Source: Kineosporia succinea | GTDB lineage: Bacteria; Actinomycetota; Actinomycetes; Actinomycetales; Kineosporiaceae | Direction of reading: 5' to 3' | DNA: 64,000 bases | Assembly (NCBI RefSeq): GCF_030811555.1 | Contig: NZ_JAUSQZ010000001.1 | Span: 5,019,241 to 5,083,240 of the forward strand | Shown: in pieces, positions 54,201 to 62,110 of the stretch | How positions within the stretch are numbered: the stretch's first letter is position 1 | How the letters are laid out: each line of letters begins with the position of its first letter | Translations under genes and position numbers: made by a program | The notes under the pieces: model-generated | The model's input: only the letters and a program-made list of their open reading frames with translations | Told to the model about the DNA's origin: nothing | Databases searched by the model: none

Positions 54201-56727
54201 GGCCTTCGCCCGGATGGACGCCGACGAGGTCTCGCAGGTCCCGACCCGCCGCGCCACCAACTCCTACCTGCGTGGGATGGCCCTGTACGGCGGCAATCTC
54301 GACGACGGCGTGGACTGGACCCGGGACGTCGAGGCCGACGGCCCCTGGATGGAACTCGGCCAGGAGCTGGACGCGCTCGCGGTCTTCGCCACGCGCGCCG
54401 CGGTGATGGGCCGCACCGCCGAGGCCCAGCACTGGCTGGACCGCGGCCGCAACCGCCAGACCGGCCGCAACGTCGACGCCACCCCGTTCATCGTCGCCGC
54501 CCCGCTGACCATGTCGCTGCTGGGCCGCTTCCCCGAGGCCGGCACCGAGCTGCGGCACATCCGCCAGGTCTGCGAGCGGGTGCCTACCCTGGACATGCTG
54601 CGGCAGCTGGCGACCCTGTTCCAGCTCGCCGAGCAGCGGGACTTCGGCTCGGTGTTCGACACGGTCGCCTCCGAGGTGGAGAACCAGAACCCGCGCCCGG
54701 AGCGGGTCTTCCGCGCCCACCACCCGCTGTTCTACCTGATCGCGGTGGGCCGCCTGGCCCAGCTGCGCGCGGCCGGCGAGGCCGAGCGCGGCGTGGCCCT
54801 GGAGATGGCCCGGTTCGCCGTGCAGCAGGCCGCCAAGCACCCGGGTGCCCCCGAGCTGGAGGCCCTGGCCCTGCTGGTGCGCGCCGACCTGGAGGTGGCC
54901 GAGGGCCGTCCCCACAACGCGCTGAACATGCTCGGCCGGATCGGGCTGTTCCTCACCCCGGACTCGCCGACCGTCTCGTTCGAGGTGGCCCGGGTGCGGG
55001 CCCGCGCCCTGACCGTGCTCGGCACCCCCGAGGCGCGGCGCCAGGCGCAGCACGCCTACGCCGTCGCGATCGGCGAGGGCTGGCCGCACCGCGCCCAGGC
55101 CGTCGCCACCGAGTTCGCCCTCGGCACCGACTGGCTCGGCTCGGGCGTCAGCGGCACTCACTCCAGCACCGCCGGTGGCACCTACACCGCCGGTCACGAG
55201 CGGCTGCGTCTGCAGGCCCTGCAGACCGTCAGCGCCGCCGCGGCCAAGGTGCTCGACCCGCGCATCCTGGCCCGGATCGCGCTCGACGAGACGATCAAGC
55301 TGCTCTCGGCCGACCGTGCCTACCTGTTCCTGGTGCCCGACGACGCCGCGGAGGCCAGCCTCGCCGGCGGCCTGGCCACCTACCTCGGCCGCGACGCCGA
55401 CGGCCGGGACATCGCCGAGCTCACCGGCTACAGCACGACTCTCGTCGACCGGGTGCGCCAGACCGGCCAGCCGCAGGTCTTCACCGGCACCGAGGAGGGT
55501 GCCGTGCTCGGGACGAAGAGCGTGGTCGCGCACGGCCTGCGCTCGGTGCTGGCCGCCCCGATGAAGGTCGACGGCCGGATGACCGGGGTGGTCTACCTCG
55601 ACAGCCAGGTCGCCAAGGGCATCTTCACCGCCGGCGACGTCGACATCCTGTCCGCGCTGACCAACCACATCGCCACCTCCATGGAGACGGCGCGGGTGGC
55701 GCAGCTGCAGATCTCGGTGGAGACCGCCGACCGTGAGCGGGCCGTGGCCAACAATCTGCGGGACGCGCTGCGGGAGATGGCCGAGAAGCTCGACGACCCG
55801 ACCAAGGTGCTCAAGGAGCTGCTGATGGCGACCGGCCCGGTGCTCGGCACCGACCGCGCCTGGCTGCTGTCGGTCAAGGACGGCGTCTACTCCCTGCGCG
55901 ACTCCGGCGACTCCGAGCCGCTGGTGATCGAGGAGGACGCGAAACTGCGCGGCCTCCTGGCCATCCAGCAGCCCCGGGTGGGCAGCAAGGACCTGGTGCC
56001 GGGCGGCCTGGCCACCCAGCTGGGCGAGGCCACCAGCTGGATCTCGGTGCCGATGCGCTCACGCCGGGCCGACCTGGGCGTGCTCATCGTGGCCACCACC
56101 GCGAACAGCTCGCCGACCGTCGACCTGGCCCAGACCATCACCACCGCAGCCGTTCTCGCGGCGCAGGGGCTGTCCGCCTACGACAACTCCACACTGTTCC
56201 AGCAGGTGCAGAACCTGGCCGTGGTGGACGAGCTCACCGGGGTCCCCAACCGCCGCCGCTTCTTCGAGGTCGGCGCCCGGGACCTGGCCGGCGCCAAGCG
56301 GCACGGCCGTCAGCTCACCGCGCTGATGATCGACATCGACCACTTCAAGAAGGTCAACGACACCTACGGGCACCCCACCGGTGACGACGTGATCAAGACG
56401 GTGGCCGACCGGTTCCGTCAGCAGATCCGCAAGACCGACGTGCTCGGGCGCTACGGCGGCGAGGAGTTCGCCGTCCTGCTCCAGGACGCCCAGCACGACG
56501 GGGCGCTGCCGGAGCGGCTGCGGGCCTGCATCGCCGAGGAACCGGTGCAGACCCGGTCGGGCCCGCTCGAGATCACCGTCAGCGTGGGCATGACCTTCCT
56601 GGACGAGGAGGACGAGGACGTCGCCACCCTGCTCGCCCGGGCCGACCAGGGCCTCTACAAGGCCAAGCAGAACGGCCGCAACCAGGTCATGATGCAGGCC
56701 GAACTCGAGGAGAACGTGGGTCACTGA
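51262..56727 (+). CDS. Ser/Thr kinase - AAA - TPR-like - GAF - GAF - GGDEF signalling protein
   Basis: 1821 residues. An N-terminal Hanks kinase (about 33-300) has GNGAESTVFKV, HRDLKPANVV (D166) and D184FG. An STAND/AAA ATPase follows (Walker A GGGGTGKT 349-356, Walker B LLLFLDDVQWLD near 496-505), then a long helical repeat region (about 750-1300), GAF 1 (about 1314-1480), GAF 2 (about 1505-1640) and a GGDEF domain (about 1645-1815) with an intact GGEEF at 1732-1736 and an inhibitory-site RKTD at 1723-1726. Diguanylate cyclase activity with product inhibition is expected. The layout is that of large serine/threonine-histidine kinases, but with a cyclase as output. GTG start; no membrane segment seen. 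Confidence 0.93.
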   Translation: MTSSRQVSPPREATRVPAARDSGRDARDGRTHNGTLAGFEIVEQLGNGAESTVFKVRRPEDAATGHRAEYALKILDKPLADSHEAEAAFRREAALLAGVNHPGLVKVYEVGALDRRPYLVMDLVSGRALSQVLEGGALSTDKVIAIVLDIVEPLAAVHDKGLVHRDLKPANVVIMEGGEARLIDFGLTARDGEDGETSAAVGTLAYSAPEQGGTLKRPVDNRSDLYSIGVIMFQALSGVLPFSSPDLGELLRMHAVVPAPDLNVLVPSIQPALAEVVATLLAKDPDDRYQSGRDLAADLRALAGMPRQNSDFVTGHETALFGRNAEISVLSGRWNEVRNGRSGVALVHGGGGTGKTRLVSELLTQVRESGSTVLQATCVPDSPVPFAPIRDAILNHLQEIARMPVGDRWRRRSKIRAASAGWSPAMLGRIAPGLEAILNGSDTLKGKDNLTARTGLGGSKADGQAKQAEPEPMNESQFAVAIAGFLAALARQTGDLLLFLDDVQWLDAGSREVVGHLAAQMAESKDSKVLILAASRDEVEYAEGLGAFYHAAGMSLDVEVPVVELDEESIGLQIRSLIPGLDVGSSLVEILSRRSNGNPFVAGEYLSAVIDAGLLQPFWGAWKLDEEGLDRLELPQDAVGLVLTRLQNLAPGTYELLVTAAVIGNEFHGEVLAAVMGLTGEEVLPALSEAVGQRLIDTREGGAHVFLHDRVRQALQAQLGEDELAALHLRIAEALEDALAMGAPGSDRPEHAYSIAHHYMQCDPDSDQRLEKIFDAAWRAGRLALANHAPNEAINFLEFAAGLRAKPPTAFLVELAHALKQNGRLEAARNRTEQALAGEIDPVRRAEMMSLLADLYKDDWDNSAALTAVRLGLAELGTRVPDSRTALYAGSILRFARARLLGGRRELDEAERRRLLVTVQLHSTASFVALFAQDHGLAFAHALRARAGALRLRDGAGSVAADAAFGMVAAWNGWRRAARRAFARMDADEVSQVPTRRATNSYLRGMALYGGNLDDGVDWTRDVEADGPWMELGQELDALAVFATRAAVMGRTAEAQHWLDRGRNRQTGRNVDATPFIVAAPLTMSLLGRFPEAGTELRHIRQVCERVPTLDMLRQLATLFQLAEQRDFGSVFDTVASEVENQNPRPERVFRAHHPLFYLIAVGRLAQLRAAGEAERGVALEMARFAVQQAAKHPGAPELEALALLVRADLEVAEGRPHNALNMLGRIGLFLTPDSPTVSFEVARVRARALTVLGTPEARRQAQHAYAVAIGEGWPHRAQAVATEFALGTDWLGSGVSGTHSSTAGGTYTAGHERLRLQALQTVSAAAAKVLDPRILARIALDETIKLLSADRAYLFLVPDDAAEASLAGGLATYLGRDADGRDIAELTGYSTTLVDRVRQTGQPQVFTGTEEGAVLGTKSVVAHGLRSVLAAPMKVDGRMTGVVYLDSQVAKGIFTAGDVDILSALTNHIATSMETARVAQLQISVETADRERAVANNLRDALREMAEKLDDPTKVLKELLMATGPVLGTDRAWLLSVKDGVYSLRDSGDSEPLVIEEDAKLRGLLAIQQPRVGSKDLVPGGLATQLGEATSWISVPMRSRRADLGVLIVATTANSSPTVDLAQTITTAAVLAAQGLSAYDNSTLFQQVQNLAVVDELTGVPNRRRFFEVGARDLAGAKRHGRQLTALMIDIDHFKKVNDTYGHPTGDDVIKTVADRFRQQIRKTDVLGRYGGEEFAVLLQDAQHDGALPERLRACIAEEPVQTRSGPLEITVSVGMTFLDEEDEDVATLLARADQGLYKAKQNGRNQVMMQAELEENVGH

Positions 56728-56743
56728 GCCGGCCCGGACGGGG

Positions 56744-56749
56744 TACCGT
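56744..56749 (+). promoter_or_regulatory. -10 box (TACCGT) of a leaderless monooxygenase transcript
   Basis: TACCGT is seven bases upstream of the GTG start of the next gene and lies in the 29-bp gap after the kinase-cyclase stop. No ribosome site is present between them. Confidence 0.55.
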
Positions 56750-56756
56750 CGACGAG

Positions 56757-58184
56757 GTGATCGTCGTCGTCGGTGCCGGCCCGGTCGGGATGGTCACGGC
56801 GCTGCTCCTGGCCCGTCAGGGGCAGCCGTGCCTGGTCCTCGAACGGCGCCCGGAGCCCTACCCGCTGCCGCGGGCCGTCCACCTCGACGACGAGTGCGCG
56901 CGCATCCTCCAGAGTGCCTCGGTGGCAACCGGATTCGCCCGCATCAGCCGTCCGGCGGCCGGGCTGCGGTTACTCGACGCGCGGCACCGTCCGCTCGCCG
57001 AGTTCCGCCGCTCGCGGCTCGTCGGGGTCCACGGTCATCCCCAGGCCAGTCTTTTCGACCAGCCCGCGCTGGAATCCCTCCTCGCCGAGGCCGTCTCGCG
57101 CGAGCCACTGATCTCGGTGCGACGGGGCCGCGAGGTCACGGGGGTGGACGCGTCGGGCCGGGTTCTCGTCGACGGCCGGGTCCTGACGGTGGACGCCGTG
57201 GTCGGCTGCGACGGAGCCTCCAGTGTGGTCCGGCGAGCCTTGGGGGCCCGGTGGCGCACGCTCGCCCGGGACCAGACCTGGTTCGTCGCCGACCTCGCGG
57301 GCCGGGCCCCCACGCGGGAGTGGGACGGCGTCGAGCAGATCTGCGATCCCGCCCGCCCGGCCACCTATCTGCGCGTCGGGGAAGACCGGCTGCGCTGGGA
57401 GTTCCGGCTGCGACCGGGGGAGTCCGCCGCCGAGATGACTGAGCGGCTGGGCGAGCTCGTCGACCCCTGGACCGGCGACGGCGTGGGGGAGCGGCAGGTG
57501 CTGCGCACCGCCACCTACACGTTCCGGGCCGCCGTCGCGAGCCACTGGCGGCGCGGACGCGTCCTCCTGGCCGGTGACGCCGCCCACCTCACCCCGCCCT
57601 TCATCGGCCAGGGCCTCGGCGCCGGCCTGCGCGACGCCGCCAACCTGACCTGGAAACTGGCACGTGTGCTGCGCGGCGAGGCCGGCGACGACCTGCTCGA
57701 CACCTACGCGGCCGAACGCGTCCCGCACGTCACCGCGCAGATCCGGCTGTCTGCGCTCGCGGGGGCGCTGATGGCCTCACCGGCGACGCGTCTGCTCCGG
57801 CCGGTGGGCCGCTCGGCGTTCGTGCGGGAGAAGATCCTCGCGGGCACCTCGCCCCCGCTGCGGTCGGGCGCCCTGACGCCGTGGTTCCCCAGAGGCACGC
57901 CGATCGGCGCCCACGTCCCCCAGGCGCACGGCGGCGACGACCTCCTCGGACCAGGCTTCGCCCTGCTCACCCGCGGCGACCCGCCCGCCGCCGGCCTGCA
58001 CCGCCGGGCCGCCCGACTCGGTGCCCGCGTGATCCGGACGGAGGCACCCGGGCTCGACGTCGTCCACCGCTGGATGACCACGCAGGCGACCCACGCGGTT
58101 CTGGTGAGGCCCGACCGTGTGGTGATCGCCACGGAACCCCCGCGGGCGCAGGCCCGTGACCTCGGCGTGCTGTGGAGAGTGTGA
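56757..58184 (+). CDS. FAD-dependent monooxygenase (aromatic hydroxylase type)
   Basis: 475 residues of the PHBH-type flavoprotein family: N-terminal Rossmann VVVGAGPVGMVTALLLARQG, DG motif VVGCDGASSVVRRALG, and GD motif LLAGDAAHLTPPFIGQGLGAGLRDAANLTWKL. The C-terminal part resembles the thioredoxin-like extension of larger hydroxylases such as MhpA, only shortened. The substrate is unknown; a phenolic acid would be typical. The GTG start fits a leaderless message. It stands alone between the kinase-cyclase and mdh. Confidence 0.88.
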   Translation: MIVVVGAGPVGMVTALLLARQGQPCLVLERRPEPYPLPRAVHLDDECARILQSASVATGFARISRPAAGLRLLDARHRPLAEFRRSRLVGVHGHPQASLFDQPALESLLAEAVSREPLISVRRGREVTGVDASGRVLVDGRVLTVDAVVGCDGASSVVRRALGARWRTLARDQTWFVADLAGRAPTREWDGVEQICDPARPATYLRVGEDRLRWEFRLRPGESAAEMTERLGELVDPWTGDGVGERQVLRTATYTFRAAVASHWRRGRVLLAGDAAHLTPPFIGQGLGAGLRDAANLTWKLARVLRGEAGDDLLDTYAAERVPHVTAQIRLSALAGALMASPATRLLRPVGRSAFVREKILAGTSPPLRSGALTPWFPRGTPIGAHVPQAHGGDDLLGPGFALLTRGDPPAAGLHRRAARLGARVIRTEAPGLDVVHRWMTTQATHAVLVRPDRVVIATEPPRAQARDLGVLWRV

Positions 58185-58245
58185 CGTAGCTGTCCGGACA
58201 CCTACGCGATCGGCGCCGGGGGCGTGGATAGAGTGGCCGTGCTGA

Positions 58246-59280
<1,035 letters not shown>

Positions 59281-59292
59281 GCTGATCCGAAG

Positions 59293-59326
59293 CCGGCCCG
59301 CGCCTAGATACCCGGGCGCGGGTCGG
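59293..59326. terminator. Bidirectional terminator between mdh and the second monooxygenase
   Basis: CCGGCCCGCGCC and GGCGCGGGTCGG form a 12-bp stem with one wobble and a 10-nt loop. It overlaps the stop codon of the leftward monooxygenase gene. Confidence 0.7.
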
Positions 59327-60512
59327 CCTCCGGCACCTCCGGCGGCTCCCACTCCACGATCGACTGCACCCCGCTGACGATCGGCTTGCCCGGCAGCGAG
59401 TCGAGCACCTTCGCCGCCAGCACCTGCGCCGGGTAGGGCGCCGACGCGCTGAGCCGCCCCAGCTGCCGCGACTTCTTCGCCACGCCCTCGGCGCGTTCCC
59501 TGCGCGCGGCCGTGAACTCCTCGAGCGCGGGCGGGATCGGCACGCTCACGAACTCCTCACCCACGCGACCGTCGCCCACGAGCGACGCGAGCACCACCGC
59601 GTCCTCGATCGCCATCCCGCCTCCCTGACCCAGGTCGGGCGTCATCGCGTGGGCGGCGTCACCGATCAGGGCGACCCGGCCCCGGTGGTACGCGGGCGGA
59701 CCCGGGTTCAGCTCCTCGACCGGGTGCCGCATGATCTGCTCCTCGACCAGCGCGCCGAGGATCGCCGGGATCGGCTCGTGCCAGTCGCCGAACATCTGCC
59801 GCAGGCCCTCGACCCCGGCCTCGTGCCCGTCGGTGGCCGTGGCGTAGCAGTACAGACTGCGGTCCTTCAGCGGCATCACGGCGAACCGGCGTCCGTCCGG
59901 GCCCCAGGTCTCGAAGCCGGTGTCCTCCTCGGCCAGACCACCCGGGTCGGGAACCACCATGCGCCAGGCCGTGTATCCCACCGCGTGCGCGTCGGCGTGC
60001 CCGGGGAACAGCTCGCCCCGCAGCACCGAGCGCAGCCCGTCGGCGGCCACGATCAGGTCGGCGTCGCTCTCACCGTGCTCGGTGAGCAGCGTGGCCGGGG
60101 TGTGCTCGTCGCCGGCCCGCACGCCGGTGACCCGGGTGTCCGCCTGCACCACCCCGAACGGCAGGGCCTGCACGATCACGTTCGCCAGCTCGGCGCGGTG
60201 CACCAGCACCACCGGGTCGCCGAAACGCTCCTCGACGATGGCGGACAGGTCGGTGTGGAGCACCCAGCTGCCGTCGGGCCGCCGCATCCCGCCCGGGCCG
60301 GGACGGCGTCCGACCTCACGCACCGCGTCACCGATGCCGAGTCGGTCGAGGGATCGCAGAGCGTTGGGCCACAGGCTGATGCCGGCCCCGACCGGTTCCA
60401 GGGTGACGGCCTGCTCGAACACGCAGACGTCCCATCCGCGCCGGTGCAGGGCGAGGGCCGCGGTCAGGCCGCCGAGGCCTCCGCCCGCGATGAGAGCGCG
60501 TCGTCGTGCCAC
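59304..60512 (-). CDS. FAD-dependent monooxygenase (salicylate hydroxylase-like)
   Basis: 402 residues of the single-component flavin hydroxylase family: GGGLGGLTAALALHRRGWDVCVFEQ, the DG motif LIVAADGLRSVLRGELFPG, and GD motif ALIGDAAHAMTPDLGQGGGMAIEDAVVLA. It resembles salicylate/6-hydroxynicotinate-type monooxygenases, but the substrate is not predictable. GTG start with GAGGAGG six bases upstream. It is convergent with mdh and shares only general family with the monooxygenase at 56.8 kb. Confidence 0.88.
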   Translation of the reverse strand: MARRRALIAGGGLGGLTAALALHRRGWDVCVFEQAVTLEPVGAGISLWPNALRSLDRLGIGDAVREVGRRPGPGGMRRPDGSWVLHTDLSAIVEERFGDPVVLVHRAELANVIVQALPFGVVQADTRVTGVRAGDEHTPATLLTEHGESDADLIVAADGLRSVLRGELFPGHADAHAVGYTAWRMVVPDPGGLAEEDTGFETWGPDGRRFAVMPLKDRSLYCYATATDGHEAGVEGLRQMFGDWHEPIPAILGALVEEQIMRHPVEELNPGPPAYHRGRVALIGDAAHAMTPDLGQGGGMAIEDAVVLASLVGDGRVGEEFVSVPIPPALEEFTAARRERAEGVAKKSRQLGRLSASAPYPAQVLAAKVLDSLPGKPIVSGVQSIVEWEPPEVPEADPRPGI

Positions 60513-60598
60513 GGAAAGCCTCCTCGGCCAGGGGATCAGGGGACTTTGATCACCATAGGTGCGGATGAGGCGTTCGGCGCGTTATGGGGTCAAAACGC

Positions 60599-60634
60599 GA
60601 GAAGGCCGGGAGCACACGAGCTCCCGGCCTTCTC
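60599..60634 (-). terminator. Terminator of the NlpC/P60 gene
   Basis: A perfect 15-bp stem, GAGAAGGCCGGGAGC and GCTCCCGGCCTTCTC, with a six-base loop. Read leftward it is followed by GCGTTTTGACC, so it has a short T-tract for the NlpC/P60 transcript. Confidence 0.85.
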
Positions 60635-60703
60635 TGCCCGCCGGAGGGGTGGCGGGCCGGGCCCAGTGTCTGGACCCGCGGTGCTGGTGGGACCTGGACC
60701 GGA

Positions 60704-61546
60704 CTAGACCTTGACCCGGCCGACCGAGTAGCTCGAGGTCCAGATGGTTTCCTTCTTCACCGAGCTGCCCGGCTTGGGCGCGTGCCAGATCTTGCCGCCG
60801 CCGGCGTAGATGCCGACGTGGTAGACGCCGCTGCCGCTCGAGAAGAAGACCAGGTCGCCCTTCTTCTTCGCGTGCTTCGAGACCTTCTTGGTGTTCTTCA
60901 CCAGACCGGACGACGTGCGGTTGAGGTGCGTGACGCCGTTCTGGCGCAGCACGTAACCGACGTAGCCGGAGCAGTCGAAGGCGCGCGGGCCGGTGGCGCC
61001 GTAGACGTACGGCGTGCCCTTGAGCTTGGCGGCGTCGGAGACGACCTCGGCACCGAACTTGACCCGGACCAGGCGCTCGGCCTTGTCCTGGGCGCGGTGC
61101 TTCGCCTTGGCCCGGGAGTTCTTGACGGCCTGCTTCTTGGCCTCGGCGATCGCGGCGGAACGGGCCCGCTCGTGCGCCTTCTTCTTGGCCGCGGCCTTGG
61201 CCTTGGCCACCGCGGTGTTGTAGTCGGTGGCGCTGGTGGTGACGGTGACCGTGCGCGTGGCCTTGGCGGTGCGAGTGCTCCACGCCGTGACCTTGGCGGT
61301 CGCCTTGACCTTCTTGGTGAGTCGCGCAGTGGCCTTCGCGGTGGCCTTGCGCGTGATGCGGGCCGTCTCCGTGTCGCTCACCTTGACGGTGGCGGTCTTG
61401 AGGGCCGCGGCTCCGGTCTTCGCTTCGTCGCTGCCGGTGGAACCGTCGGCCGCCAGAGCCGGGATGCCTCCCGTGAGCGTCAGCGCGGCGCCGGTGAAGA
61501 CTGCGCTGAGCGGCACGACCGATCTTCGAACACGCGATTTCTCCAA
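60704..61546 (-). CDS. Secreted NlpC/P60 peptidoglycan hydrolase
   Basis: 280 residues. Signal peptide (RRSVVPLSAVFTGAALTLTG, cleavage near ALA-A), then an unusual Lys/Ala/Thr-rich helical stretch of ~130 residues (repeated TAKATARLTKKVKATAKV type), and a C-terminal NlpC/P60 domain with catalytic Cys (AFDCSGYVGYVLRQNG) and His (VYHVGIYAGGGKIWHAP). It should cleave stem peptides of peptidoglycan, with the basic stretch perhaps binding wall polymers. The start is TTG, some 10 bases behind GGAAGGA, which also ends the c-di-AMP riboswitch upstream. Confidence 0.9.
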   Translation of the reverse strand: MEKSRVRRSVVPLSAVFTGAALTLTGGIPALAADGSTGSDEAKTGAAALKTATVKVSDTETARITRKATAKATARLTKKVKATAKVTAWSTRTAKATRTVTVTTSATDYNTAVAKAKAAAKKKAHERARSAAIAEAKKQAVKNSRAKAKHRAQDKAERLVRVKFGAEVVSDAAKLKGTPYVYGATGPRAFDCSGYVGYVLRQNGVTHLNRTSSGLVKNTKKVSKHAKKKGDLVFFSSGSGVYHVGIYAGGGKIWHAPKPGSSVKKETIWTSSYSVGRVKV

Positions 61547-61555
61547 AGAGGTGGT

Positions 61556-61775
61556 GTCCTTCCCTCGCCTACCAGGTGAGCTGACGGGCTCGGGCGGAAG
61601 TTGCCCGGCCGGCTCTCTCGAGCTCGGCTTCGCCCCGCGGCGACCGGACCGGCTGTCCGGCGCCTAGGTGGTTCCCCGGCGTCCGTCTGGATCTTTGAGC
61701 AGCCGCCGACGGACCTCGGCAGGACGGCCACCCGGCCCTTCGGGTGAAGAGCCGACGGCGACACTACGTCCATTC
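61556..61775 (-). promoter_or_regulatory. c-di-AMP riboswitch (ydaO/yuaA type)
   Basis: Read leftward, the leader of the NlpC/P60 gene ends with GCCCGAGCCCGTCAG followed by CTCACCTGGTAGGCGAGGGAAGGA, the conserved 3' block of the ydaO motif (CCGUCAGCUAACCUxGUAGGCG...GGAAGGA). A 5' part with CGCCGTCGGCTCTTCACCCGAAGGGCCGGG and inner GGGGAACCACCTAGGCGCC completes a plausible fold. In Streptomyces this riboswitch controls rpf and other wall hydrolase genes. The 5' limit is approximate. Confidence 0.75.
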
Positions 61776-62060
61776 GGGGAGTAATCAAAATGTGATCAGC
61801 GAAGTGTGACCCGGACCATAGGCATCGGCACCTTGTGTGCTACATGTCCGGACACCCTGGGTGAGGTCGCCCACCTGGTGTTTACGCAGCTCAGACCGGT
61901 TCGTGATCAACAGTCACCTGAAGTGCCTAACATCATGCGGATTTAACATGCACCGTTACGCCCCGTGGTGCGGGCTGCCCATTCGGGCATCCGTCCAGTT
62001 CAAGCCTCAAATAGCTCGCTGTGATTATTAAATAACGCAAAGATTCTCCCAAAATCCGGC
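61776..62060. other. AT-richer intergenic DNA
   Basis: Between the riboswitch and the terminator of the next leftward gene lies about 285 bp with clearly lower GC than the rest of the window. It should hold the promoter of the riboswitch transcript. A short frame at 61837-62031 has no coding character. No RNA gene was recognised. Confidence 0.5.
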
Positions 62061-62084
62061 CGGCCGGGGACAGTGCCCCGGCCG
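62061..62084 (-). terminator. Terminator of the GH26-like gene
   Basis: A perfect 9-bp stem, CGGCCGGGG and CCCCGGCCG, with a six-base loop, read leftward just after the GH26-like stop codon and followed by GGCCGGATTTTGGG with a short T-tract. Confidence 0.75.
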
Positions 62085-62110
62085 ACGGTGACTCTGGGTG
62101 ATTTGAAGAT

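Noticed and set aside
51325-55668. A 1447-codon open frame on the minus strand
   Set aside because: It is antisense to the kinase-cyclase gene, whose domains are intact. The composition (His/Gly/Gln/Arg/Val-rich, no domains) is that of a GC-bias shadow.
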